In this document: positions 25,770 through 34,591 of the stretch, piece by piece
How the letters are laid out: each line of letters begins with the position of its first letter
How positions within the stretch are numbered: the first letter of the stretch is position 1
Assembly: GCF_900156125.1 (NCBI RefSeq)
Contig: NZ_FTLX01000001.1
Coordinates: 186,001 to 250,000 of the forward strand
Direction of reading: 5' to 3'
From: Domibacillus enclensis
Lineage (GTDB): Bacteria; Bacillota; Bacilli; Bacillales; Domibacillaceae
DNA: 64,000 bases
Position numbers and translations under genes: made by a program
Notes under the pieces: model-generated
What the model saw: the letters and a program-made list of their open reading frames with translations, nothing else
The model's database searches: none
What the model was told of the DNA's origin: nothing

Positions 25770-26380
25770 GCTTTATTTGCCCCTTTCGCACGCTGTACAA
25801 ATTGAAAAATTTTCAGTTCATCTTTTCGTCCATCTGTTTCCACACCGCTTGATATATCGACCGCATACGGCCGGACAGATTGAACGGCTTCCTCTATATT
25901 ATCAGGATGCAGGCCGCCTGCCAAAATTAAGCGGCTTTTGTCAACATCGGGATGCTCGAGGATCGACCAGTCAAATGCACGGCCGCTGCCGCCCCGGTAC
26001 TTTGCAGGCGGGCTGTCAATTAAAATAAAGTCAGCAGGAAACGAGAACATCTCCTTGAAAGACAAGCCCTCCTTAACAGAAAACGCCTTAATGACCGGCA
26101 CCGGCATATTTTGCGCAAATTCGGCTGTTTCGTCGCCATGCAGCTGAATGTAATCCAGTCCGACCTCTGCTGTGATGGACCGGATTGTTTCCTCTGTTTC
26201 ATTCACAAAAACCCCGACTTTTTTCACCTGTGGACCGACTGCTTCCGCAAGCTGCCGCGCAAACTCGGCAGGGATCCTCCGGCTGCTTTCGGCGAACACA
26301 AATCCAATTAGATCCGCCCCGGCTTCCCGCGCCCAGCTTGCTGCTTCAAATGACATAATGCCGCAAATTTTCACATTCAT
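25766..26380 (-). CDS. trpF: Phosphoribosylanthranilate isomerase
   Basis: TIM-barrel isomerase (204 residues) that converts N-(5-phosphoribosyl)anthranilate to CdRP. The catalytic Cys is in KICGIM at the N-terminus (residues 4-9) and the catalytic Asp in [16 protein letters not shown] near the C-terminus; YIQLHGDE lies between. It starts on the base after the trpC stop and overlaps trpB by four bases. Confidence 0.95.
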   Translation of the reverse strand: MNVKICGIMSFEAASWAREAGADLIGFVFAESSRRIPAEFARQLAEAVGPQVKKVGVFVNETEETIRSITAEVGLDYIQLHGDETAEFAQNMPVPVIKAFSVKEGLSFKEMFSFPADFILIDSPPAKYRGGSGRAFDWSILEHPDVDKSRLILAGGLHPDNIEEAVQSVRPYAVDISSGVETDGRKDELKIFQFVQRAKGANKA

Positions 26381-27151
26381 TTATAAATCCACTTTCAGAG
26401 AACGAACGGCTTCTGCCACGTTTCCTGCTTTCATTAATGTCTCACCGACGAGCAGGACGCGCGCTCCTGCTTCCTTCATGCGAATCGCGTCCTCCGCTGA
26501 CTGAATGCCGCTTTCTGATACGAAAAAGGCCGGTTCCTTGCCGTACGAGCGAAGCAGCCGCTCACTCACCGCTAAATCAATGTCAAATGTTTTTAAATTG
26601 CGGTTGTTGATACCGATCAATTGGGCTTCAAGCTTGAGTGCACGTTCCATTTCCGCCTCATCGTGCACTTCAACAAGGACATCCAGGTTTTTTTCTTTCG
26701 CGTGATGGTACAAACGCTTCATCGCCTCATCATCCAGTGCTGCTGCGATGAGCAAAATCATATCGCCGCCGGAAGCATATGCCCGGTCAATTTGAATAGG
26801 GTCGATAATGAAATCTTTGTTCAGCACGGGAATATCGATGCTTGATTTAACTGCTTTTAAGTCGTCCATCGTTCCTTTGAAAAAGGGGGTATCTGTCAGG
26901 ACAGACACAGCATCCGCGCCATTATCTGCGTAAATTGAAGCCTGCTCTACTGGATTAACGCCCAGGTTAATATCTCCTTTAGAAGGAGACGCCCGCTTTA
27001 CTTCGGCGATAAGCGACATCGTTTTGGATGCAGCCACCCGGTCGTAAAACGACACCGGCTTCCGATTTGTTGTGTAGGACAAGCCGGATGTTTTCAGCAT
27101 GGCGACTTCTTCTTTTTTCTTATCGATGATATTGTCTAAAATGGTTGTCAT
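26381..27151 (-). CDS. trpC: Indole-3-glycerol phosphate synthase
   Basis: A 256-residue TIM barrel that closes the indole ring of CdRP. The motifs are AEVKRASPSKG (catalytic Lys), LNKDFIIDPIQI, VEVHDEAEM, IGINNRNLKTF and VSESGI. The ATG overlaps the trpD stop by four bases. Confidence 0.97.
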   Translation of the reverse strand: MTTILDNIIDKKKEEVAMLKTSGLSYTTNRKPVSFYDRVAASKTMSLIAEVKRASPSKGDINLGVNPVEQASIYADNGADAVSVLTDTPFFKGTMDDLKAVKSSIDIPVLNKDFIIDPIQIDRAYASGGDMILLIAAALDDEAMKRLYHHAKEKNLDVLVEVHDEAEMERALKLEAQLIGINNRNLKTFDIDLAVSERLLRSYGKEPAFFVSESGIQSAEDAIRMKEAGARVLLVGETLMKAGNVAEAVRSLKVDL

Positions 27152-28764
27152 CCGAGCACCACTTCTTTCTTTCTGGATTTTGAGTAGTCTACAAGGTAGT
27201 TCAGCTTGGAAAGAGCCGCGCCGGAATCAATGCTTTCCTTCGCCATGTCCACGCCCTCTTTCACTGTTTTGGCTTTGCCATTTGCGAACAAGCCGATGCC
27301 TGCATTCAGCAGGACTGTGTCGCGGCAGGCCCCTTTTTCTTCTCCTTCTAAAATACGCTTTAGAATTTCTGCGTTTTCAATCGCTTCGCCGCCTTTGATC
27401 TCGTCCAGTGAATAAGCAGGCAGCCCGACCGACTCCGGTGTAATGATCATTTTTTGCACCTCACCGTTTTCGAGAACGACAAGATGATTTTCTCCTGCAA
27501 GAGACGCCTCGTCCATATATCCTGCTCCGTTCACGACAACCGCTCGTTTCCGGCCAAGACGGTTTAACACGTCCGCCATCATTTCCAGCATATCACGGCG
27601 ATAAATACCGAGCAGCTGCGTGTCGAGCTGAACCGGATTGGTCAGCGGGCCGATTAAATTAAAGATCGTCGGGATTTTCAAGTCACGGCGAACCTTCATA
27701 ATCCGCTTCATTTTCGGATGAACGTGAGGCGCAAACAGGAAGGTGATCCCGTTTTCGTCAATTAATTTATCGGTTTCGTTCCCGACAAAGTCGAGTGATA
27801 CACCCAGGTGCTCCAGCACGTCGGCGCTGCCGGTTTTGCTGGAAACACTGCGGTTTCCGTGCTTGGCAACCTTAACACCGGCACCGGCTAACACGAAGGC
27901 GGAGGTTGTGGAGATATTAAAGCTTTGCGAACCATCACCGCCCGTGCCGCAGTTGTCCATCACGTTTTTCCAAACCGTCTGGGTGGATACGGCATTTTGG
28001 CGCAGCACATGTACAAGCGCTGCAATTTCATCCACTGTTTCTCCTTTGGCCTTTAACGCCATTAAAAATGCGGCAATTTCGCTGTCGGAAATGTCCTCCT
28101 GCAGGATTTCTTCGACGGCATCGGTCATTTCATCAAATGAAAGCGAATGGCCTTCTGACAGTTTGATTAAGTAGTTCTTCATGTTTTTTTCTTTCCGGTA
28201 CGAACGGAAAAATTCAGCGACCAGCTCGTCGCCGATCTGTGTGCCGATTGATTCCGGATGAAATTGCAGGCCGAAGACCGGATATTCCTTGTGACGGATC
28301 GCCATAATTTCGTTGTCATCAGCAGATTCTGCTATTATTTCAAGCTTCGGACTAAGCGTATCGCGGTCGGCCACAAGCGAGTGATAGCGCATAACGGGAA
28401 CAGGCCCCTGAACGGCCGAGAACAGGCCTTTTCCTTTGTGGCGCACCATCGACAGCTTGCCATGCTTGATCGTTTTTGCGCCAATAATGTTCGTGCCGAA
28501 TGCAGCGGCGATGGCCTGGTGGCCGAGGCAAATCCCTAAAATCGGGATGCGGTGGTAAAACGCATGAACGACTTCAATGGAAATCCCCGCTTCCTCCGGT
28601 GTCCCCGGTCCCGGAGAAATAACGATGGCTTCCGGCTCGAGCGCTTCAATCTCGTCAATCGTGATTTCATCGTTTCGCACAACACGGACGTTTTTGCCAA
28701 TGCGGCTGATTTGCTGGTACAGATTGTATGTGAATGAATCGTAATTATCGATAAGTAAAATCAT
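27148..28764 (-). CDS. trpGD: TrpG-TrpD fusion: anthranilate synthase amidotransferase + phosphoribosyltransferase
   Basis: The 538-codon frame joins two enzymes. Residues 1-194 are the glutamine amidotransferase (Cys79 in ILGICLGHQ; His/Glu in FHPES near 168-170). Residues 195-538 are anthranilate phosphoribosyltransferase (DNCGTGGDG, NISTTSAFV, KHGNRSVSSKTGSAD). Met195 (ATG at 28182) looks like an original TrpD start. Just before it is a run of seven A on the coding strand (28184-28190); with six, TrpG would stop at a TGA overlapping that ATG, giving the same ATGA junction seen at the trpE/G, D/C, F/B and B/A boundaries. So this may be a true fusion, a slippage site or a sequencing indel. 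B. subtilis lacks trpG in its trp operon. Confidence 0.9.
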   Translation of the reverse strand: MILLIDNYDSFTYNLYQQISRIGKNVRVVRNDEITIDEIEALEPEAIVISPGPGTPEEAGISIEVVHAFYHRIPILGICLGHQAIAAAFGTNIIGAKTIKHGKLSMVRHKGKGLFSAVQGPVPVMRYHSLVADRDTLSPKLEIIAESADDNEIMAIRHKEYPVFGLQFHPESIGTQIGDELVAEFFRSYRKEKNMKNYLIKLSEGHSLSFDEMTDAVEEILQEDISDSEIAAFLMALKAKGETVDEIAALVHVLRQNAVSTQTVWKNVMDNCGTGGDGSQSFNISTTSAFVLAGAGVKVAKHGNRSVSSKTGSADVLEHLGVSLDFVGNETDKLIDENGITFLFAPHVHPKMKRIMKVRRDLKIPTIFNLIGPLTNPVQLDTQLLGIYRRDMLEMMADVLNRLGRKRAVVVNGAGYMDEASLAGENHLVVLENGEVQKMIITPESVGLPAYSLDEIKGGEAIENAEILKRILEGEEKGACRDTVLLNAGIGLFANGKAKTVKEGVDMAKESIDSGAALSKLNYLVDYSKSRKKEVVLG

Positions 28765-30155
28765 TTTTGCACCTCCAGTAATGCTTTTGCTTTATGCATC
28801 GTTTCTTCGTATTCCGTTTCCGGCACAGAATCGTACACAATGCCGGCGCCGGCCTGTACGTGCGCTTTTCCGTCTTTAATGACCATCGTGCGGATCGCCA
28901 GCGCAAAATCCATGCTGCCGGTTGCCGATAAATAGCCAACTGCGCCGGAATAAACGCCGCGCTTGACCGGCTCCAGGTCATTAATAATCTGCATCGCCCG
29001 AATTTTCGGTGCACCGGAAACTGTTCCAGCCGGCAGGCAGGCAGTCAATGCATCAAGCGGATGAAAGTCTTCCTTCAGTTCTCCCGATACTTCCGATACG
29101 ATATGCATCACGTGCTTGTATTTTTCAATCGTCATGTATTTATCGAGTGTGACGGATCCGATTTCGGAAATTTTCCCGACATCATTGCGGCCAAGATCAA
29201 CGAGCATACGGTGCTCGGCGATTTCTTTTTCATCCGCCAGCAGCTCCTCTGATAAAGCTGCGTCTTCTTCCGCTGTTTTGCCGCGCGGGCGCGTTCCGGC
29301 AATCGGGTTGGTCGTGACCGTCCGGCCGCTTACTTTCACCAGGCTTTCCGGTGACGTCCCGAGCACTGTATAGCCATCAAAATCAATATAAAACATGTAA
29401 GGCGACGGGTTTGATGTACGCAGGCGACGGTACAGCGTGAACGGATCGCCTTTAAAAGGAGAGGTCAGCCGCTGGGATAGCACCACCTGAAAAATGTCGC
29501 CGCTGACGATATGCTCCTTTGCTTTCTCCACCATTTCACAAAAAACCTTTCGTTCTAGCTTTGAGCCGAACGCGAGACTGCTCGTGTCCGTGCCGGCATA
29601 TGGTTTTTTGTCGGCATGAATGTCTCTGTCGACGCATTGAATCGCTTCTTCCATCTCCGCTTTTGACCGGTCGCCGAACAAATCAACGGCTGCGATCGTT
29701 ACGCGCTGTGTCAGGTGATCGTATACAACAAACGTGTCGTAAAACATCATATGCACATCCGGCATTTGCAGCTCATCGGTCAATGGCTCGCCGATTTTTT
29801 CTTCAAAAAAGACCGTGTCATAGCCGATATAACCGGCCGCGCCGCCGAAAAACGGAAACGGATAATCCGCCTGGCCGTAAGCCGGCATCATTTCCTTTAG
29901 CTTGTCCATAAATTTGCTGGTCCCGGATTCCGTTTCGCCGTCTTTTTTCACCAGCGTATAGCCTGATGCATCCGCCTTAAATTCGGCAATCGGATCGATG
30001 GCGATAAAAGAGTAGCGCCCGCTTTCCTCGTGCTTGGCTGATGATTCAAACAGCATTTTCTTCGAGCCGCTCAGCAAATGATAAATGGAAATCGGCGTCA
30101 GCATATCACCTTCTATTTCTTTCAATGTGTAAGCAAGATTTTGTTGTAAGTTCAT
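28761..30155 (-). CDS. trpE: Anthranilate synthase component I
   Basis: TrpE makes anthranilate from chorismate with ammonia supplied by TrpG. 464 residues from ATG 30155. An in-frame ATG at 30191 lies inside the T-box terminator, and AAAGGGGAA precedes 30155, so the shorter form is preferred. The N-terminal feedback region reads KKMLFESSAK. The catalytic domain has the family motifs DIFQVVLSQRL, PSPYMFYIDF, NPIAGTRPRG, EHRMLVDLGRND and GTVSGAPKIRAM. It overlaps trpG by four bases. It is the first gene of trpE-GD-C-F-B-A. Confidence 0.96.
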   Translation of the reverse strand: MNLQQNLAYTLKEIEGDMLTPISIYHLLSGSKKMLFESSAKHEESGRYSFIAIDPIAEFKADASGYTLVKKDGETESGTSKFMDKLKEMMPAYGQADYPFPFFGGAAGYIGYDTVFFEEKIGEPLTDELQMPDVHMMFYDTFVVYDHLTQRVTIAAVDLFGDRSKAEMEEAIQCVDRDIHADKKPYAGTDTSSLAFGSKLERKVFCEMVEKAKEHIVSGDIFQVVLSQRLTSPFKGDPFTLYRRLRTSNPSPYMFYIDFDGYTVLGTSPESLVKVSGRTVTTNPIAGTRPRGKTAEEDAALSEELLADEKEIAEHRMLVDLGRNDVGKISEIGSVTLDKYMTIEKYKHVMHIVSEVSGELKEDFHPLDALTACLPAGTVSGAPKIRAMQIINDLEPVKRGVYSGAVGYLSATGSMDFALAIRTMVIKDGKAHVQAGAGIVYDSVPETEYEETMHKAKALLEVQK

Positions 30156-30175
30156 TGTCAGTTCCCCTTTCAGCG

Positions 30176-30405
30176 CATAAAAAAACTCCATAGATGATCA
30201 TCATCTATGGAGGACGGTTTCCCGCGGTGCCACCTCACGTTGAAGCAAATGCTTCCCCTTAAAACCGGTTAACGGCCGGCTGCCGGGCGCTCTACTTTTC
30301 GTTCAAGCTGCCACTCACGGACCCATTCAAGCTGCTGCCTCGTACCGGTTTCCACCATCCCGGCTCTCTTTGACGCGCATCACTGCTCTACTTTTTCCGA
30401 TCAAC
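30176..30405 (-). promoter_or_regulatory. Trp T-box riboswitch, proximal copy
   Basis: The minus strand carries the T-box sequence AGGTGGCACCGCGG (30222-30235). It is followed by a perfect 12-base terminator stem CTCCATAGATGA / TCATCTATGGAG (30186-30212) and a seven-T run. Stem I upstream contains GAATGGG (30322-30328), placing UGG (Trp) as specifier. The terminator ends about 20 bases before trpE. Uncharged tRNA-Trp would favour the antiterminator. Confidence 0.9.
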
Positions 30406-30417
30406 GTATTTTTATAT

Positions 30418-30682
30418 ACAAAAAAGCCCCCTCATCACTCAAAGGACGGGGAGCCGTGGTACCACCTTTATTGGCTGCACATTTCGCAGCCCACTTTAAC
30501 GGCAGAATCATCTGCCTGTCTTCTTAACGTAAGACGTACGCCGGAGCCTACTAATCGTTCAGTCCGGAGCTCAGAAGCCCATTCACATTGTTTCCTGCAC
30601 CGGCTCGCACCAACCGCCGGCTCTCTTCAGCATTTCACATTGCTACTTTTCTTCTTCAACGCAAGTTTATTTAACTGATTAT
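30418..30682 (-). promoter_or_regulatory. Trp T-box riboswitch, distal copy
   Basis: A second complete T-box upstream of the first. The T-box sequence is AAGGTGGTACCACGG (30454-30468). The terminator GCTCCCC...GGGGGC with TTTTTT is at 30420-30454. Stem I contains the same GAATGGG (30578-30584) with UGG as specifier. Two T-boxes in series require two readthrough events, as known for trp operons of the B. cereus group. Confidence 0.9.
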
Positions 30683-30683
30683 T

Positions 30684-30712
30684 ATCATAATACATACAAT
30701 TCGAAATTTCAA
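30684..30712 (-). promoter_or_regulatory. Sigma-A promoter of the trp operon
   Basis: Minus strand TTGAAA (30707-30712), 17 bases, TATGAT (30684-30689). The -35 overlaps the stop codon of the upstream GNAT gene. Confidence 0.65.
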
Positions 30713-31377
30713 CTATTTTTAAATGGATTTTTCCACTCCATTAAAGCAGCGCAATTTCCCGACTCTTCGTCCTGTAAATAATCGTGGAGTACCCCGACTG
30801 GCAAGCGGCCCACCCGCATGAGAAAGGTGACAACAGGGTCAACCAGCTGGCCCGCAGCAACCTGTTCCAAATAGTCCTCTGGAGTCATGTCCGCCGCATA
30901 CACGTGATAGCCGGGCATGCGCCCTCCGCCTAAAAGCCGGTCAAGGTTCAGCTGAATAACCGTTTCATACATCGCCTGCATCATTTTCTTGGCAATGCCG
31001 AGCTTCCGGTAAGACGGTCTCACGCTAATATCAACAACGTATAGTGTATTCCCGGCGGGTGTGTGATGTCGAATGTAGCCATTGTCGGTGATCTGCTCCC
31101 AGGAATGTGTGTCTCCAGGTTGATAATCGACTATTAAAGCGGTCATGGATCCAGCGATTTCGCCGTTTATTTCCACACAAAGCGCGCCTTCAGGAAACAA
31201 GCGGACATGGTTTTGAAGCTGCTCCTTATTCCACCATAGCTCCTCTGGAAACGGTGGTGGAAAACATTCCTTTTGCACCGCAATTAAACGGTCAAAGTCT
31301 TTTTCCATGTATCTGCGAACAACAGCTTTGACCGGCTGTTTATCCTGAAACGCGAAATACTCCTGGCGATAGCTCAT
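30709..31377 (-). CDS. GNAT-family N-acetyltransferase (YhcX N-terminal-domain type)
   Basis: A 222-residue acetyltransferase. The acetyl-CoA loop lies in VDISVRPSYRKLGIAKKMMQAMY (about residues 115-137, with the R-x-x-G-I pattern of motif A). Its ATG overlaps the end of the nitrilase gene by four bases. In B. subtilis, YhcX joins a GNAT domain and a carbon-nitrogen hydrolase in one chain; here the two are separate, coupled genes with the hydrolase first. The substrate is unknown. Confidence 0.8.
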   Translation of the reverse strand: MSYRQEYFAFQDKQPVKAVVRRYMEKDFDRLIAVQKECFPPPFPEELWWNKEQLQNHVRLFPEGALCVEINGEIAGSMTALIVDYQPGDTHSWEQITDNGYIRHHTPAGNTLYVVDISVRPSYRKLGIAKKMMQAMYETVIQLNLDRLLGGGRMPGYHVYAADMTPEDYLEQVAAGQLVDPVVTFLMRVGRLPVGVLHDYLQDEESGNCAALMEWKNPFKNS

Positions 31378-32243
31378 TCATGCTCCCACCAGTCCGGATA
31401 CAAGTCCGTGCGGCGGTCCCGCCACGTTGTCACTGATCCTTTGTTGCGCACTTCGTAAAGCAGCGTTAAGTCCAGATCAGCGGTAATGATCATGTCATCG
31501 TTCATGATCCCTTCTGCGACGATGCCGCCGGGCGGAAAGGGAATGTCATTTGGCGAAATGACCACAGCTTGTCCTACATTGGAACGCATTAAATCGACTG
31601 TAGGCAACGAACCGACTGTGGCAGCGCCGACGACGTAAATCTGGTTTTCGACGGCCCGTGCATGGCTCGTGTAGCGAACGCGGTGAAAGCCGTGGCGATC
31701 ATCTGTACAAGATGGGCAAAATACAACGTCTGCCCCTTTCGCTTTCGCCATACGAACAACTTCTGGAAACTCAATATCGTAGCACGTTAAAATGGCAATG
31801 GTGCCTTTTTCTGTTTCAAAAATGCGGAAAGTTTCGCCCTGCTGCATATTCCAGCCCTCTACTTCAGCTGGCGTAATATGCAGCTTGGACTGCATCTGGT
31901 AAGAACCGTCCGGATAAAACAAATACGCTGTGTTTTGAATACCGCCCTTCCATTCCGTCACATGGGTCCCGCCGATAATGTGAACGTCAAATTCTTTGGC
32001 GAAATTTGAAAATAATCGCTCATATCGCTCTGTGAACATGGGCAAATCCGTAATCTGCAGCGCTTCTCCTGTTTTCTCGTCCCCGATGGACAGCAGCTGT
32101 GTAGTGAAAAACTCTGGAAACAAAATAAATTCTGCTTCAAATTCCATCGCTGTTTTTATATAATGCTCGCATTGTTTCGCGAATTCATCAAAAGATTGGA
32201 TCGTGTGCAAATGATACTGCACGGCTGATACTCTCATTTTCAA
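31374..32243 (-). CDS. Carbon-nitrogen hydrolase (nitrilase/omega-amidase superfamily)
   Basis: About 289 residues with the nitrilase Glu-Lys-Cys triad: ILFPEFF (Glu), MQSKLHITPAE (Lys) and AILTCYDIEFPE (Cys), then VEGWN and YTSHARAVENQIYVVGA. The superfamily hydrolyses amides and nitriles in the cytosol; the substrate here is not evident. The start is probably TTG 32243, 8 bases after AAGGGGG; ATG 32237 two codons later is the alternative, and the further upstream open frame has no ribosome site. It is coupled to the GNAT gene. Confidence 0.85.
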   Translation of the reverse strand: MKMRVSAVQYHLHTIQSFDEFAKQCEHYIKTAMEFEAEFILFPEFFTTQLLSIGDEKTGEALQITDLPMFTERYERLFSNFAKEFDVHIIGGTHVTEWKGGIQNTAYLFYPDGSYQMQSKLHITPAEVEGWNMQQGETFRIFETEKGTIAILTCYDIEFPEVVRMAKAKGADVVFCPSCTDDRHGFHRVRYTSHARAVENQIYVVGAATVGSLPTVDLMRSNVGQAVVISPNDIPFPPGGIVAEGIMNDDMIITADLDLTLLYEVRNKGSVTTWRDRRTDLYPDWWEHE

Positions 32244-32297
32244 CTGAATAGCCCCCTTCATTCTTTCTAAAGTAGAGGAAAATCGCTTTTTTTGCAA

Positions 32298-32328
32298 GAA
32301 AAAAAGACGGCTCACAGACCGTCTTTTC
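32298..32328 (-). terminator. Terminator-like hairpin upstream of the nitrilase gene
   Basis: AAAGACGG / CCGTCTTT (32303-32310 with 32319-32326), followed on the minus strand by TTTTTTT. It would isolate the nitrilase gene from upstream thr readthrough. Confidence 0.6.
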
Positions 32329-32393
32329 AATATAGCTTTGCCGTCAGCAAAACTGTCGGATGTAATTCAATCTCATAAGAGGGGGTAATGAGA

Positions 32394-32513
32394 ATGAATC
32401 TCAATTTCAATTATAACGAAATTAGCCCGAATGTCAAATCTTTTCTCACCATTGCTTCAGCGAACGCCGATATTGCGACGCTACCGCCGAAAAAATTGAT
32501 TTATCGACGGTAA
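32394..32513 (+). CDS. Possible 39-residue small ORF running into the repeat element
   Basis: ATG 32394 has an excellent site AGAGGGGG 8 bases upstream. The frame encodes MNLNFNYNEISPNVKSF... and ends in KKLIYRR. Its last 17 codons lie inside repeat copy C, so the C-terminus is repeat-derived. No homologue is recognised and no promoter is clear. It could be a real small protein whose 3' end was replaced by the element, or chance. Confidence 0.3.
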   Translation: MNLNFNYNEISPNVKSFLTIASANADIATLPPKKLIYRR

Positions 32514-32535
32514 AACAATATATCGGCGATCGGGC
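32461..32535. repeat. Nested inverted-repeat element, TATCGCYGATA family, copy C (short)
   Basis: Outer arms CGCCGATAT (32465-32473) with ATATCGGCG (32520-32528). Inner arms TACCGCCGA (32482-32490) with TCGACGGTA (32504-32512), one mismatch. It has two nested levels instead of three. It lies between the thrB terminator and the nitrilase gene. The remainder of the 32244-32637 gap holds the two terminators and the small ORF. Confidence 0.7.
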
Positions 32536-32583
32536 TTTTTATCAGCAAACAGAGAATATACAAGCGATCAAACAGCCGCACTC

Positions 32584-32625
32584 AAAAAAAGCACAAAAGC
32601 GAACGAGCCGCTTCTGTGCTTTTCT
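32584..32625 (-). terminator. Terminator of hom-thrC-thrB
   Basis: AAGCACAAAAGCG (32589-32601) with CGCTTCTGTGCTT (32609-32621), one mismatch, followed on the minus strand by TTTTTTT. Confidence 0.8.
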
Positions 32626-32637
32626 TCAAATCGATTG

Positions 32638-33528
32638 CTACTGCCACACCGGACCGTTTGATTCAACGTCTAGCTGCAAAACGTCACAGTCAGCAAACTG
32701 GTTCTTAAACGCAGCGGCAATCTTTTCGCCATGACCGCGTGGAGCAAGCGTCAAAACTGTCGGGCCGGCCCCGCTGATCACGGTGGCATATGCACCAAGC
32801 TCACGTGCTTTTTGACGTGCCGGGCCAAATTCTTTAATCAAAGCAGCGCGGTACGGTTCATGGAACACATCTCGCTCCATCATACGCCCGGCTGTTTCAT
32901 AATCGTGCTGCATAAATGCGGCAACGAGCATATTAGACACGGCACTGGCCAATACGGCATCCCCGCGGCTGAATGAATCCGGCAGCGCATTGCGCGCATC
33001 CTCTGTTTTTAATTCATAAGGAGGCACAATCGCAATCAAGTCTACATCCGGTGCCGGCAATGATAAAAGCTCTGCCGTTTCACCGAGTGACACACCGCAC
33101 ACCATCCCGCCAAAAAGAGACGCACCGATGTTATCCGGATGCCCTTCAAACTGATCGCCAATGTTTAATTTTTCTTGATCGGTTAATTGAAGATCCGCGA
33201 ACTGATTCGCTATTTCAATACCGGCTGCAATAGCCGCCGCACTGCTGCCGAGGCCTCGCGCAAGCGGAATATCGCTTTCGAGCACTGCAGCCACTGGCGG
33301 CATGTCTACACCTCGCAGCTGAGCGGTTTTTTTCGCGACGATGGCAATTAAATGCTGATCGTCTTTTGGCAAGCCGTTCAGCAGCTCAGACTTGTGGGCA
33401 AAAGACCACTCGTCTGAACGCTTGACGTCTACCATTAAATACAAGCTGAAGGCAAGGCCGATCGAGTCAAATCCTGGCCCTAAATTGGCCGTTGATGCCG
33501 GCACTTTTAAGGAGCCGGACGACATCAT
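32638..33528 (-). CDS. thrB: Homoserine kinase
   Basis: GHMP-family kinase (296 residues) that phosphorylates homoserine. The motifs are [18 protein letters not shown] near the N-terminus, the ATP-binding [16 protein letters not shown] (about residues 88-103), and ISGAGPTVL near the C-terminus. It overlaps thrC by four bases and is last in the operon. Start ATG 33528; the next Met codon is an alternative. Confidence 0.96.
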   Translation of the reverse strand: MMSSGSLKVPASTANLGPGFDSIGLAFSLYLMVDVKRSDEWSFAHKSELLNGLPKDDQHLIAIVAKKTAQLRGVDMPPVAAVLESDIPLARGLGSSAAAIAAGIEIANQFADLQLTDQEKLNIGDQFEGHPDNIGASLFGGMVCGVSLGETAELLSLPAPDVDLIAIVPPYELKTEDARNALPDSFSRGDAVLASAVSNMLVAAFMQHDYETAGRMMERDVFHEPYRAALIKEFGPARQKARELGAYATVISGAGPTVLTLAPRGHGEKIAAAFKNQFADCDVLQLDVESNGPVWQ

Positions 33529-34589
33529 GCCTCAACCACTCCACGAATAAAGTCAAATACTGCTTCTTCACTGTTTGGCAGTACAGTTGGTTTTTTCTCG
33601 ATTTGCGCGATCGCTGTTTGCGGGTCCTTCAAGCCATTGCCTGTCAAAACGGCGACAATGTTCGCACCCTGCTCGATTTCGCCTGACTTCACGTGCTTAA
33701 TGATTCCAGCGATTGATGCATTTGATGCTGGCTCTGCGAAGATGCCTTCTTCTCGTGTCATCATTTCATATGCTTCCAAGATTTCCGCATCTGTCACAAA
33801 ATCAATTTTTCCGCCGGACTCATCACGCGCTGCTTCTGCGAATGACCAGCTGGCTGGATTTCCGATCCGGATCGCTGTAGCAACTGTTTCAGGGTCAGCA
33901 ATTGGCGCACCCTGTACGATCGCTGCCGCACCTTCTGCTTCAAAGCCGTGCATGCGCGGAAGACCTGTACCGAATTTCTCATTGTATTCCTTAAAGCCTT
34001 TCCAGTACGCCGTAATGTTGCCGGCATTTCCGACTGGAATTGCCAGCACATCCGGTGCCTGGCCAAGCTGGTCGCACACTTCAAATGCCGCTGTTTTCTG
34101 GCCTTCAATGCGGTACGGATTCACCGAGTTCACAAGTGTAATCGGTGATTTTTCACTAATGTTACGCACCATTGTCAGCGCCTCATCAAAGTTTCCTTCA
34201 ATCGCAACGATTTCCGCTCCGTACATCATCGCCTGGGCCAGCTTGCCGAGTGCGATTTTTCCATCTGGAATCACAACGATTGTTTTCATTCCTGCACGTG
34301 ATGCATAAGCAGCTGCTGCCGCGGACGTATTTCCTGTTGAAGCACAAATGACCGTATTGCTGCCTTCTTCTTTTGCTTTGGCAACAGCCATCACCATACC
34401 GCGGTCTTTAAATGAGCCCGTTGGGTTGGCGCCTTCTACTTTCACGTGAATATTCACACCCAGTTTTTTCGAAATATTCACAAGCGGAATAAGCGGTGTA
34501 TTTCCTTCCATTAATGAAAGGGCCGGTGTGTTTTCGTTCACCGGTAAAAATTCTTTGTATTGATGTAATAAACCTTCCCATTTAGCCAT
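33525..34589 (-). CDS. thrC: Threonine synthase
   Basis: PLP enzyme (354 residues) that converts O-phosphohomoserine to threonine. The PLP lysine is in [14 protein letters not shown] (about residues 53-66). [14 protein letters not shown] and [15 protein letters not shown] (phosphate cup) follow. It is the short bacterial type without the long N-terminal extension. It sits 2 bases after hom and overlaps thrB by four. Confidence 0.96.
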   Translation of the reverse strand: MAKWEGLLHQYKEFLPVNENTPALSLMEGNTPLIPLVNISKKLGVNIHVKVEGANPTGSFKDRGMVMAVAKAKEEGSNTVICASTGNTSAAAAAYASRAGMKTIVVIPDGKIALGKLAQAMMYGAEIVAIEGNFDEALTMVRNISEKSPITLVNSVNPYRIEGQKTAAFEVCDQLGQAPDVLAIPVGNAGNITAYWKGFKEYNEKFGTGLPRMHGFEAEGAAAIVQGAPIADPETVATAIRIGNPASWSFAEAARDESGGKIDFVTDAEILEAYEMMTREEGIFAEPASNASIAGIIKHVKSGEIEQGANIVAVLTGNGLKDPQTAIAQIEKKPTVLPNSEEAVFDFIRGVVEA

Positions 34590-34591
34590 AA

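Noticed and set aside
30156-30191. Upstream ATG for trpE at 30191
   Set aside because: It lies in the T-box terminator stem and T run and lacks a ribosome site; AAAGGGGAA precedes ATG 30155.
33637-34308. A 223-codon open frame antisense to thrC
   Set aside because: It lies wholly inside thrC on the opposite strand, has no family-like pattern and no convincing ribosome site; long antisense frames are common opposite GC-biased genes.
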